The notes beneath the pieces were generated by a model. That model worked only from the letters and a program-made list of their open reading frames with translations, had not been told where the DNA came from and did no database searches. Positions 1 through 11,678 of a stretch of DNA of 64,000 nt are shown here, piece by piece (position 1 is the stretch's first letter; each line of letters starts with the position of its first letter). Source of the DNA: Coleophoma eucalyptorum (lineage: Eukaryota > Ascomycota > Leotiomycetes > Helotiales > Dermateaceae); contig JALRME010000015.1 in the NCBI GenBank assembly GCA_026120035.1, forward strand, positions 186,001 to 250,000. The letters run 5' to 3'. The position numbers and the translations under genes are program-made.

Positions 1-331
1 ATAATGAAAATTAGGCTGACTAGGAGCCTATCAAGTCTGCCTAATAGCACGAGGCCTGCATCGTTATCAACTCTCTTGCCAGAGCCTTGTGTGCAATTTA
101 CATGCACATCATGCTGTCACTGCAGATACGGGCCCATCAATGCCTACGCCTTGCTCTGACCTCCACATGCACCTGTGCATGGGATCAAAAATTGAGCGAA
201 TTGGAGAGGCTAGAGCTCTATAAAGCAGCGCTCCGGCAAAATGAAGAATGGAGCGTCGGAAACAAAAACCTCTGGTTTCCTGAATACATCGAATTTTGAC
301 GGTTTGCCTGTTCGAGTGGAATTCTGATACG
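1..331. other. Upstream intergenic sequence
   Basis: No convincing coding signal. The reading frame of the following gene is open a little upstream of its first ATG, but without an ATG. This is presumably the promoter and 5' leader of the CorA-like gene. Confidence 0.5.
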
Positions 332-1838
332 ATGAAAGCAAACAATTCGTATTCCAGTTATGTTGCGCTGCAGATCCAGCGATTTCCGAGTCTTTGTAAC
401 CTTTCGAAATTCCTTGAGGCTGACACTCCCAAGTCCAACATATGTCGAGTTGCTTGCCTGGACTTCTACAATGCTACAGATCTACCAGAATATACTCAGA
501 TTGACCCAGATGATCTACGGAGCCTCTTGCAACATCACAGCTCCTATGATGCGAATTTACTCGGCAGGATTCTAATCATCGAGGATCTTTCCCGAGAGAT
601 AATCGAGACCCTAGGTGCTTCACTAGACATCGATCCTCACTTCTTTGCTTCTCATATCGATGCTCCCAACATCAAGTTATCCTTATCAAATAACCTACCC
701 CCCGTAATCTCGCCGCCCCACTTCAGAACTGGATATCAGCATTTTATTAGCGCACAGTATCATCGACCTATTCAATTCAAAGACCCTTTGCCCAAACAAA
801 TATTACTTCGCGACACAACTATACCACGTAAGGTAAAAGTCCTACCGCCTATCAAGGGAAATTCAATTGGGCTTGCGCGGCATTGCTGCTCTGTGTTGCG
901 GACTACAGATGGTGGTGGAAATTGGCTAGGTAAACCAATAATTACCACGAGTCCAGCATTATCACTGATTGAAGTAAATAGGTGTTGTACTTGTTGATCC
1001 TAAGATCGGTACCACATATCAGTCTCACAGTAGAGCAAGTCAGTTTTTCAACCTGGCGTCGGATTTGTTTCAGGGTGGATATGAAGATTACACTAAATGC
1101 CCGTCGTATTTTGAAGACAGATCTTCCCTGTCCTTTGAACGAGAATCATTGCTCGAAGACCTTGTCCAGCGATGGCGCAAGGCAATACCGGATGGATTCA
1201 ACAAGACAAATCCGACCCTAATGTCCATGGCATATTATCCTTTGAAGACTGTGGCTAGTGAGTGGTTAAGATATACCGAGATCATGTATTACTCTATCAA
1301 AGAGTACGAATACACAACAAGCCCACTTTCTAACTCATTGGACCGCCTCGTTCAACTCGATAATGACTTGCAGAGTCTTCAGTCTTGGAGCCGCCGCGGC
1401 ATGGCCTCGGCATCCAAAATCCAAAGCATCCTTGATTTCCTTGAATCGCAAACAAACTTGGAAGTGGACAGTGAGCTCAAAATTTCATTATTGGCAGACT
1501 ATAGATATATCAAAAAGGCAACTGAGCTTTACAGCAACCGCCTTGCAGCCTCGGTACCAATCGTCACATCGATGATCCAGATAGCTGATAGTCGTCGTTC
1601 TTTTGCCGAGACAGAGAACGTCACACGCTTGACGTTTATTGCGTTAGTATTTATTCCTTTGTCCTTTGTATCAGGGCTTTTCAGTATGGACGAGACTGTT
1701 GCTCCAGGTGGTGGCAGATTTTGGATGTATTTTGCTGTTGCTATTCCCGTATTAATTGTCGTCTTCTGCATTGCAAGGCTGCCATGGGACAAGATGAAGC
1801 AGATGGTGGGGAAACTTGCAAATTCTCAATTAAGGTAG
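332..1838 (+). CDS. CorA-like membrane protein (fungal family)
   Basis: Two exons, 332-929 and 982-1838, joined across a 52-nt GT-AG intron. The join keeps frame and gives 484 residues. The first ATG in frame is at 332. The C-terminal third is the recognisable part: a long helical region, then two hydrophobic segments typical of CorA/MIT proteins. The first contains IPLSFVSGLFSM and the second FWMYFAVAIPVLIVV. In true CorA Mg2+ channels TM1 is followed by Gly-Met-Asn; here the position reads Ser-Met-Asp, so Mg2+ transport cannot be assumed. The N-terminal 300 residues match no domain I recognise. Such diverged CorA-like proteins are common in multicopy in Pezizomycotina, and a much larger relative lies at 41823-47518. 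Family assignment is solid; function is inference. Confidence 0.8.
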
Positions 1839-2186
1839 ATTTTGTATGAAAGCTTTATTATTATGCTAGAGAAGTAAGGTTCCATGCTTCTAAATTCAAT
1901 CGTCTGTCCGATCAAAGTTTTCAGAGGTGTATAGCCACTTTATTCTGCCTTGTTTTCCTCAATATGACGCCGTAAAAGCAGCAACTTCTGACATACATGT
2001 GGCGGAGCTGAAGTTCTCCTTGCAGCAGCCTCCATATAATATGCTCGACGCTATAGACGCTTGCCCTTGTGGACTTATTCTCAGTGCCCTCAACAGGCTG
2101 TAGGGCCCAATCTGCCTTCTAAGTTCTCAACCACAAATATTGACCCCCTTAACAAAGCAGATTCACGACAAAAGAAGCTGCCCAAT
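1839..2186. other. Intergenic sequence upstream of the RelA/SpoT-NACHT gene
   Basis: About 350 bases with no gene. An AT-rich TATA-like run (catataatatg) lies near 2031-2041, about 150 bases before the next ATG. The frame of the next gene is open from 2061 but has no ATG before 2187. Confidence 0.4.
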
Positions 2187-5100
2187 ATGGCGACAGCGAT
2201 TATCTCAGAATTTCTCGATGAATTCCGGGAAAATACAGCATTCTATCAAGAAATCGCGATTTTCATGAGAGACATTTGTGAGAGACAGCTGAAAGAAGAA
2301 CACATCGGTCATATATGGCAGCATCGAATCAAATTGCCTGGATCACTTGAGAAGAAATTGCAGGATAAGGTCGAGAAAGGTGCCTTCGAATCAGATGCTG
2401 TCAAGAGTATTAAAGACTTAATCGGTGGACGAATAATCCTGTATCGAAAAGGTCATAGTACGAATGTCGCAAGAATTATCAAGAGAGAATTCAACGTTCT
2501 GGACACCATTCAACATCCAATTTCCGCGGGAAATAAGGTTACAGAGGAGCAGAGGTTTCGCGGCTACAATGCTACTCACTGTCAGATCGAAATGAAAGAC
2601 TCCAGATTCAACAGCGTTATCGTTGAGATTCAAGTCGTGAGCTTGGCCATGTTTACATGGTCAGTACTCGATCATGACACCAAATACAAACAGCTCAGCG
2701 GTGCATTGTCTGATAAGACGCATGCAATGCTAGAAATAATCAAGGGAGCTGCAAATCTCTAGGAAGTTGCTTCAGAACAATTCGAAGCTTCACTTGAAAG
2801 CTACAGCCACGATTTCCATATTCCCGACGATCCGTGTACGGAAGACACCTCTTTTGGAAAGTATCAGGATATAGTCAATGCTGTGATAAATGAGCTGAAG
2901 AAATTCCAAGATCCTTCTTTCAACGAGAATCAGAAAATCATTAACTGGATGTCTCAAGTCAATGTCCTACAGCAGCATAATGCCATGAGGCAGAAGCTTG
3001 GCCATCACTATGCCAACTCAGGAAAATGGCTTCGCCGTTATTTCTCAGACTGGGCTGATTCACCAGAAACCCCAATTTTTTGGCTTAATGGTACTGGTGA
3101 GTTACTGAAAGCTTTGTAAAAATTATATACTCACGACTAATGCATGTATTGTAGTTGGCACAGGGAAAAGTTCACTTGTGTATGTGTCATCCACCATGCT
3201 TTAAAGTAAAATTCTAATTGGCTTGCATAGTTCTGACGTTATCGAGTGGTGTCTGCCAAAAACCCAAGTAAAGAAAGAAACACGTATAGCCTGGTTCTAC
3301 TGTTCCCGGGAATATGGTGAAGGCTCAAGCCCACGAGCCATATTTCGGAGCCTTGTCGCTCAGCTGGCCTGGTCAACTGACATCTCATCTGTAGATGACT
3401 CAATTACGGACCTTCATAAAAAGCGAGGAGGATGCGAACCTAGTCTACTCGACTGTTAAAAACTTGCTCAAGATACTCCTTAACAAAGCCTTGACTACAA
3501 TTATCATAATCGATGCGCTCGATGAGTGCAGCAACCATAATGAGCTTCTCGTCAACATGGAAGATATCCTCAAGGATGTCGATAAACCCGTAAAGTACTT
3601 TTTCTCCAGCCGAAAGAATGTTCGCGTCCTTGACATCCTTGATGAGTTTGCATCACAGACACGAACCATTGAGCTCGAGAAGCACGAATCTGATACCTAT
3701 GATGACATGGTTCACTACGTCCGTAGCCAGATAATTAACAGAAGAAGCCTTGGCCTTGGAAGTCGTCTTCTCGATGGAAAGGCTGAAGACCTTGAACAAA
3801 ATGTAGTCAATTTACTAGTTAATCTTGCTCATGGAACGTTAGTTGTTCCTAGACTAATTTTCAACCATGGCAATTTTCTGATGTCAAGTTTTAGGTTCCG
3901 ATGGGCTGAGCTTCAATTGGCACTTCTGTTTGAACCGGAGCGCTTCTTTGACCGGGTTGAGGTGCAAGATCATCTAGAAATGCTTCAAGAGAACGCCAGT
4001 GCTGGTCCTGAGTTGACCACCGCCTACGAAGCAATCTACAAAGCTAACGTTGAAATCAACAAAAACAATGTCAGAAGTCATGCAAGACGCCGGTTGGCAT
4101 TTACCAGAGCCTTCCAATGGTTGATGTATGTCAACCGTCCACTGACACTAAACGAATTGGCGGAAGCTGTAATTTGTGGTGAAATCTCCTTATCCGATGT
4201 ACAAGACCCGGTGGATTTTATCTCGGGAATCTGCAGCAATTTCTTCATTTCAGATGGAGAAGGACACTTACGCTTTGCACACATATCAGCGCTTGACTTT
4301 GTGCGGGCGAAATTTCCTGAGGAAGCTGAGCTAGCCAACGGGCATGCTCAATTAGCGACAACCTGTCTGTTTCGTTTGACTCAAGCTGAGCCTCACCAAT
4401 TACGTTTTAATACGATGTCTGGTGGGCTCAAGCGTTACCAATTACACTTTAACTTTGTGTCTAATGAGGATTCCCTGCTCTACTACTCGGTATTTGGGTG
4501 GCCAGAACACTGGTCTTATACTGAGTCGCAAACGAGACCACAGCGCTTAAAGAGCTTATATCACCACTTGATTTTGGGAGAAAATGCTAAATCTCGTAAT
4601 CTACAAAGAGCTTGGATAAAGTGTTTTCACTGTCCGCTAATTCCTCAGCTACAGGGCCTAAATCCTCATTTACAGGACCTACATCATCATCTTCAGAGGA
4701 AATTGGTGCGCGTTTCAGTTAGGCGAACTTCAAGACCCAAGATTAAAACAGTCCGAGGAAAATCTTTTAACGTGTGCCTGTTCAAAATGGCATGCGTATG
4801 GAAGTTTTCTGAGATAATTCAACATGTCACTGAATCTGAAATTGAATGGGAGCTGCTCAGGCCTGGGTTACAGTGTGCTCAAACTTATGAACAACTTCAA
4901 ATCGTCCAAATCGTACTTCTTTCTCTAGCGAGAGATATCAATCACGGAGCCACAAGTCCAATAAAACTGAATTTGGAGGAAATTTCGAATTTGCGATTGC
5001 GAGGAGACGCCAGAAACATTGCTGCACTTGAAGCTGCTGTCATGTTAAGAGAAAAGGATATTTGCGATGTCCTTATTTCTTGTATTGGACTTTTGACAGT

Positions 5101-6352
5101 ATCTAAGAGGGCTCTTAAAGGAGCAGTTCATATGCCACAAATTCTCAGGATTTTTCTCGAGGAAACTACTTACGGCAATAATGACTTGCGCGAGGAGTTC
5201 CTATATGCTGCTTGCTTTGGTTCATCACAAGCGATTGAGATACTTATTCCAAAGAGCCCCGGTTTCTTGAATGAAGCACTTTTAACAGCTGTTAAATCTC
5301 ATCGGTCGATTGAGATAGTTGAGTTACTGCTCGAGAAAGGTGCCAAGAATTATGATGAAGCACTTCTAGCAGCTGTTAAATCTCCTGAGTCTTTTGAGAC
5401 AATTCAGTTACTGCTCGAGAAAGGTGCCAAAAATTATGATCAAGCACTTTTAACAGCTGTTGAATCTCATCGGTCGATTGAGATAGTTGAGTTACTGCTC
5501 GAGAAAGGTGCCAAAAATTATGATCAAGCACTTCTAGCAGCTGTTAAATCTCGTGAGTCTTGTGAGATAATTCAGTTACTGTTCGAGAAAGGTGCCAAAA
5601 ATTATGATGAAGCACTTCTAGCAGCTGTTAAATCTCCTGAGTCTTTTGAGATAATTCAGTTACTGCTCGAGAAAGGTGCCAAAAATTATGATCAAGCACT
5701 TCTAGCAGCTGTTAAATCTCCTGAGTCTTTTGAGACAATTCAGTTACTGCTCGAGAAAGGTGCCAAAAATAATGATGAAGCACTTCTAGCAGCTGTTAAA
5801 TCTCCTGAGTCTTTTGAGTTTGAGACAGTTCAATTACTGCTCGAGAAAGGCGCGGAGAATTACGACGAAGCACTGTTGGTTGCTACAGAATTATTCCTTG
5901 CTAAAGAAGGAGCACCAATAGGGCTCGCCAAGTTACTTATCAACCTAGGCGCTGGTAATCTGGAAAGAGCAGCTTTACGAAATTCTATTTATTTGGATGT
6001 CTTTCGGTTCCTACTTCGTAAAACCACGAAGGCTCCCAAAACGGCAATCACGAGGACAGTCGAATCCTCTAGAGGATCCTATGTAGAAGGATTAGCTACC
6101 ATATATGAACCAATGCTTGACGAGAGTACTTATAATCTTAACAAAGCGCTAATAATTGCTTCACAGGCGGGATCCTTGAATCTTGTCAAATTGTTCATAA
6201 AAGCAGGAGCTGATAACTTGGAAGAAGCTTCAGCATTGATTAAAGGTCATTTTTCAGCTACTGGTATTAATTCATATTTACAGCGGCAGATAAATCTCCG
6301 AAATTTGAAACGAGAAGTTCTGTCTAGGAACAGAAAAGATAAAACAAGATAA
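2187..6352 (+). pseudogene. RelA/SpoT-NACHT-ankyrin NLR-like gene, disrupted
   Basis: Starts at ATG 2187. Residues about 1-190 form a RelA/SpoT synthetase fold: DLIGGR, RFRGYNATH and EIQVVSL with a following HDTKYK are all present. An in-frame TAG at 2760-2762 interrupts an otherwise continuous frame that runs on to 3096. Introns at 3097-3154 and 3180-3230 flank a 25-nt exon encoding the Walker A loop (GTVGTGKSSL). After 3231 the frame breaks by a shift near 3440-3460; Walker B (IIIIDALDEC) follows in the new frame. A 57-nt intron (3838-3894) is in frame and restores the family motif FRWAELQ. A winged-helix region (about 4080-4340) is followed by a non-repetitive region and ankyrin-like repeats. 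Family role, inferred: STAND receptor with an alarmone-synthetase effector. I see no splice solution for either lesion. A sequencing error or a stand-alone 191-residue RelA/SpoT protein are the alternatives. Confidence 0.8.
5273..5866 (+). repeat. 84-bp tandem array encoding 28-residue ankyrin-like units
   Basis: Seven units begin at 5273, 5357, 5441, 5525, 5609, 5693 and 5777. Each is 84 bp and encodes 28 residues ending in a Leu-Leu-Leu-Glu-Lys-Gly-Ala core. The last unit is 90 bp because of a 6-base insertion duplicating Phe-Glu. Units are nearly identical in DNA; two unit types differing at the SHRSIE/SPESFE segment alternate in the first three units. Unit length is below the canonical 33 residues of ankyrin, so these are ankyrin-like with a shortened loop. 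Confidence 0.9.
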
Positions 6353-6898
6353 AATAGTGTCGTTATGAGTTTAATGAAATAGGACAATGCTTTCTTGACT
6401 TATTTATCTCTGCTGGACATTAAAAAATACTAATGAAAAGTGTTGGAATATCGTTATTACGTTGTCAAACGGTGCAGGGACACTCGTTTAGAAACACTCG
6501 TTTGTAATCATGTGGTGCTAAAAACGGGAGAGGGTATTGATACCCTCATCCCCCACAGTCAATTAGAATAATCATCTACATTTTACACACCTAATTTTGA
6601 TCTGTACATTACAGTTGAAACTAGGCGTTTACCAAAAGAAAAGATTGTCTTCCTTTAATTGAGCTGACAAATATTGATCGGTGTATGGAATGTCTTTTCA
6701 TCATTGTGAATCATTGAAAATAGCAAAAGATGCAAAAAAACAAATCAAGTCAAGACCTGTTAATATTTCAATTAAATCTGAGTGTATGATGGACTAATTG
6801 TAGTTGTAGATATCATTCACGTGCAAATCGACAACGCTAACAAGTAAAAGTTAAGTCTATGGGTATTAGGAATCTCTATCTTTCACAAGCTATGCTTT
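6353..6898. other. AT-rich convergent 3' flank
   Basis: Lies between the 3' ends of the NACHT gene and the MFS transporter. No gene seen. It contains a short direct repeat, cactcgttt at 6481-6489 and 6495-6503. Confidence 0.5.
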
Positions 6899-8336
6899 TT
6901 AAAGCACCTTTTCATCAACAGGAACGTTATGTTCCACCATATATGTGCCAAAAATACATAATGTACCCACCGCAATACAACTTCCACAAAAACATTGCAT
7001 GGCAAGCCAACTTGTGTTGAGCAGCGCGCCAGCAATAGGCGTCCCTATCAAAAGGGCTAGGCCAGATATGAAAGCGCACATACCCATCCAAGTGCCCATG
7101 AAACCCATGTGAGGTACGAGATGAGCTACTGTAGCAGCTTGCAGTGAGACAAATGTGCCAGAGCAGAAGCCGTATAAGATACAAAACACCATAATCGCGG
7201 CCTCGGAATAGATAGCAATCCAGCAATACGCCAGGACGCACGACAAGCCGGCGCACACGAACATGGTATTCAAGACTCCCACTTTATCAGCTATGAATCC
7301 TGGGCCGATTCGGCCGAACAATGAAGCGGCATTAAGAATTGGAAGGGTGTAAAACGCGAGGTTTGAGGAGACGCCAGCACGGTCCACTGCGTATTGTTGC
7401 ACATAAAAGAATGGGATGTACAGTCCTGCGAAGCCAAAAAAGCAAGCAAGGTTGTATAAAGTGAACTTGGGATATTTTATGAAAGCAGGGAGATCGAGAA
7501 AGCTTCTTTTCTGGCTTGGAAGCACGCGAACTTTCATGCACGAGACGCTGACGAGGAGGGTGGCGAGCATGATGAATGCCATTGTTCTTGTTGTCCATCG
7601 AAATCCGATCTGCGGAACGAGCTTGTGGAAGATGATAGGGTATATAACACCACCTGGAAATTAATGGTTAGTAAGTTGTGACAGCCGGTCTATTGAAGGT
7701 TATGCTCACCAAAACTGCTTCCAGAAGCACATATTCCTAGCGCAAAAGCTCTTTTCGTAGTGAAATAACTCGATGGGATCGAAACCGCAGGGATAAAAAT
7801 TCCACCAAAGCCAATACCAATACAGATTCCTTGCGCAAGCATAAATTGCCAGTACTCCGTGCACAAACTGGTCATCATCATGCCGAAAACTCCCATGACT
7901 GAACAGATGATGAACTGTGGTCGGGTATAACCCAGATCGCAAAGCGGACCCATGACCAAGGTACTTGCAAGTAACAAAAAAGCTTGGATAGACCCAATCC
8001 ATGCAATAGTCGATTCGGCCTCGTGTGCAAGCAGGTTTTCGCTGTAGTACGTCTGAAATGCACCGAAAGTATTAACCAAACCCCTAATATGCATTAGATT
8101 AATTCTCGTACTGGACTGAAGGTTTTTTGTACATACCAGGTATTCATGAAGCAAAAGAAACTTCCCAAGACTTGCAACCAAGCGAGCAAGCCTCCATTCG
8201 GCGGTGGCTGATAGACTGGTGTGTCGCGTGCAGTTTGCTCAGGCGCTGGAACGCCATTGGTGGGTTCCATGGCAACACTTTTGGTAGGATGCAGCATAGC
8301 TGTCCCGGACTCGGTATCGACAACAGCAGCACTCAT
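6899..8336 (-). CDS. MFS transporter, monocarboxylate (MCT) type
   Basis: Three exons: 8137-8336, 7710-8083 and 6899-7653, with introns of 53 and 56 nt. Joined length is 442 residues, normal for fungal MCT-like proteins. The hydrophilic N-terminus is followed by GGLLAWLQVLGSFFCFMNTW, the family's usual TM1 with its PPNGG lead-in, then GLVNTFGAFQTYY, another hallmark. About 12 hydrophobic segments follow, with a cytoplasmic loop after TM6 (KVRVLPSQKR). Proteins of this type move small monocarboxylates or related compounds across the plasma membrane; many members have unknown substrates, and nothing here fixes the substrate. The start is the first ATG before the conserved PPNGG segment. It is convergent with the NACHT gene. 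Confidence 0.88.
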
Positions 8337-9781
8337 TGTTTTTATTTTTTTATTTTCGAAAAGACGGCCATTAGAATTGAACAGAAACCAGAATTTTAGA
8401 AGTTCAACTTAAAGGGAGGCGAGCTGTTGATATCACAGCGGTCGGACCGATATGCTTACGGTTTGACATTCGATCTGGTGAAATTTATGGGGCCATGTGT
8501 GGATCTTTGATTGAGTTCGGTAGCTGTTACGGCAATGAGCTTTGCTGGCACCGAGGTGGTGTCGCAGCTGTTACCGACAGATTTCGGGTAAGCCACAGCA
8601 AGAAGCGATGAGAAGTGTCTGTTTTCATTCTTTTTACTACTTACTTGATGTTGAAGAGGTTTATTTTATCATTGATACAATGCTGGCGTTGATCGATTTC
8701 CGGCTGCAGCAAAATCCTACCATATTTAGCCTACAGGGCAGATCTTTGCTCCCAGCGAGTCGCTTTGCATGTGACAAGAGCCTGGTTTCCTAGATCGTGT
8801 TAGAGTTTGTTTAAGGAGCATGAGATTGAAGTATTCGATCGACTTGCACAAGGTTTACTAGTCGCTTAGTGACGACGTGCAGAATGCTTACCAGTATTAG
8901 CCCTTGTCTTTCGCGGACCGACCCTTTTAGCCGGAATACTTGTTACTGGACTCTGGGCTTGAACGATGGATTTGTCGCACACACATGGACGAACGAAAGG
9001 ACTTTCTGGACCTTTTGCACTCCAAGATGACAAAGTTATGTTGAAAATATATATCCTGTTTCCACAGCACTGTTTGTACCTTTTCTTTTCGCGCCATAGT
9101 AGCCAGAGCTGTTCTTCCGAACTTTTCTTTATTAAAGTTAAGGAAGCATTTGCTAGAACGTCTATTTCTAGTAGACGATCGGGACGGATTAGCATCTTCT
9201 TCAAAGGTACCTTCACTGTTAAGTCCATCACAATATGTAAACTTGAATATGGTCCTGAAGTGATATCTAGAGGAATATTATCAAAGATCTAGTTCCAGAT
9301 ACGTCTTCAGGTGAAGTTGAATCCTAAGTATCGTTCTGATACAGAGGAAATATCGAGACCGTGATGAGGCTATTCACGTGACAAGACACAAAATTATTGT
9401 AATCATGTGACTGGTGTTGGAGCCTGAACCACTCCTAAATCAATAGCGAGGACTTATCACCACCAGCAACAGGAATTAATGACTTCAAAAATGGGCAATA
9501 TGCGTTGATTGGCCACTCCTGTAATTAATATAGGTACCTTTGCTAGCTTCCGCGCAATCGCGCATATGGGTCTCAAACGGTGACATCAATGGCTAACTTT
9601 CCCGCGGGGAAGTTGACCGTGGGCAAATGTAATGTTATGATCCGATATATGGGCATTATTATACCTACAGCTTTCCGGAGCGCCAAGATATAGATAAGAA
9701 GTTAATTTGACAGGATTCATATAAGATATGATCTCATGCACAACCTGTGTTCTACTGCAACTAAATCTCTTGTATAACGAC
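8337..9781. other. Intergenic region between transporter and esterase
   Basis: About 1.45 kb forming the divergent promoter region of the MFS transporter (minus strand) and the carboxylesterase (plus strand). Short open frames occur on both strands around 8870-9290, but they overlap, lack recognisable domains and show no splice-consistent extension. I see no gene. Confidence 0.5.
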
Positions 9782-11601
9782 ATGATGGTTCACCTTGCAG
9801 GTCTAGCCGCGATTCTAGGATCTGCTGCGACTTTCGTCCAGGCGAGTAACGTTTCGCTTTACGGCAACAACACCTCGCCTGTGGTAACCATTAAGAATGG
9901 CTCCTACTTTGGGCAAAAGAACATCTACTACAATCAGGATGAATTCCTAGGCATTCCCTACGCCCAACCACCCGTTGGGGATCTCAGGTTCAGAGCACCC
10001 GTGAGCTTGAACACGACTTGGAATTATACCAAGCCAGCAACAAGCTATTCCCCGATCGTGGGTAGATTAAACCTATCAATAAATTGTGCTAACTGTTTCC
10101 AGTGCGTTGGATATGGATCAGACTCCAACTTTTATACCTCATCTGAGGATTGCTTGACCATCAACATAGTCCGGCCGGCAGGCGTTGCTACAAATCAAAG
10201 CCTGCCTGTTGCACTATGGTTGTATGGCGGTGGTTTCTACGAGGGCGGAACTGTTGATCCTCGATACAATCTCTCCCGCATTGTGCAGAAAGGTGTTGAG
10301 GCCGAGAAGCCAATTATTGGTATCTCAATCAATTACAGACTCTCTGCGTTCGGTTTCCTCTGGAGCAATGAAGTCAAAGCTAATGGAACTGGCAACGTGG
10401 GACTTCGTGATCAACGCCTTGCGATGCACTGGATTCAAGAGAACATTGCAGCATTTGGAGGTGACCCAGCCAAAGTTACTCTCTGGGGTGAAAGTGCTGG
10501 TGGCATTGCGATTGGCCGTCACTTGATTGCTTATGGTGGCCGCGATGATAAACTTTTCCGCGGAGCCATCATGGAGAGTGGGGGCCCGTTGGAGCGTTGG
10601 CCATACGCAGTTCCGAACTCTGATGAATATAGCGAGGAGTTATACAAGAACCTTACTGATAGCACGGGATGCACGAATGCTTCTATTCCTTTGGAGTGTC
10701 TGCGAAGCCTGCCTTTCGCACAGTTGAATGCAGCACTCAACATTACCGACACCTGGATCGCGGGAACTGGACTTGGACCTTGGGTGTCAGTTATCGATAA
10801 TGATTTCTTGGTGGACTATGCCAGCACTCAGATTGATGATGGCAGATTCGTGAAGGTGCCTATACTTTACGGAACTAATACTGATGAGGGAACTGCTATC
10901 GGACCTTCCGGCGTCAATACCGATGCAGAATTCGCTGCCGCTGTCGCGCAAGGTGGACCCGATAATGCAACAATACAGATGGTTGAGTCTCTCTATCCCA
11001 ATGTGGATGCTCTAGGAATACCCTTAGGCTATAACATGACAGCTTCAGACTATGAGACCTATGGTACCCAATGGAAGAGAATTGCAGCTTTCTTTGGAGA
11101 TGCAGTCGAGCATTACCCAAGGCGTACGGTGACGGAGACTTGGTCTAAGAATAACTTGACTGCTTATAGTTACCGCTTCAACGTCAAGCCATACGGACTC
11201 AGCAACGTCATCGGAGTTACGCATTATCAGGAAGTTGCTTGGGTATTTAACAACATCGATGGAGCAGGCTATAGCGCCGATCCTTTTGGAGATAGTGATC
11301 AGGCATATGTCAACGTTTCAACACTCATGAGCCGCATGTGGGTTTCTTTTGTCCATGATATGGATCCAAACAACCATGGTCGTAAGTTTTTCCAACTGAC
11401 GTTTTGTGATGAAGCCACACTGAACCTGCAATGCTAGTTTCGGGATATCCACAGTGGCCACAGTACAATTCTACCAGCAGTGATGCAGGTAATAATTATG
11501 TGTTCGACGCCAATGTCACTTCCTACGTTGAGGCAGATGACTGGAGAGTGCCCGGTATGGCATTCATCGCGAAGAATGCACGGTCTCAGTGGAAGCATTG
11601 A
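9782..11601 (+). CDS. Secreted type-B carboxylesterase/lipase
   Basis: Three exons: 9782-10057, 10103-11381 and 11438-11601. The first intron (45 nt, donor GTGGGT) is in frame; removing it restores the YSPICVGYG segment. The second (56 nt) leads to a C-terminal exon with SGYPQWPQY, typical of the family. The protein starts with a signal peptide of about 20 residues ending near FVQASN; ATG 9785 is an equally possible start. The alpha/beta-hydrolase catalytic set is visible: nucleophile Ser in WGESAGG (codon 10493-10495), acidic residue in GTNTDEGTAIG, His in GVTHYQEVAWVF; oxyanion hole in LYGGGF. Many Asn-X-Ser/Thr sites fit an extracellular glycoprotein. It would hydrolyse carboxylic esters or lipids outside the cell; substrate unknown. 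It is convergent with the SDR gene. Confidence 0.92.
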
Positions 11602-11678
11602 GAATGTAGAAAATAGTTATGTACTCTGGGTTGCCGCAGTAATATCTAATGTCCAGTATGGCACTATAGAAGCTGCTG

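Noticed and set aside
2701..2762. An intron (GTGCAT...CTCTAG) that would remove the in-frame TAG of the RelA/SpoT gene
   Set aside because: It would shift the frame out of the downstream coding sequence and delete a conserved part of the RelA/SpoT domain.
2187..2762. Bacterial contamination as the source of the RelA/SpoT sequence
   Set aside because: The same frame leads directly into a fungal-type, intron-split NACHT gene in continuous sequence.
2760..2770. Programmed stop-codon readthrough at the TAG
   Set aside because: The following bases (gaa) are not the known CTA-type readthrough context, and a second lesion downstream makes simple decay more likely.
5273..5866. CRISPR-like or transposon repeat
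   Set aside because: Repeats are contiguous without spacers, in frame, and encode ankyrin-like helices.
8866..9292. Possible small genes on either strand
   Set aside because: Overlapping frames on both strands, no domain, no signal peptide, no splice-consistent extension.
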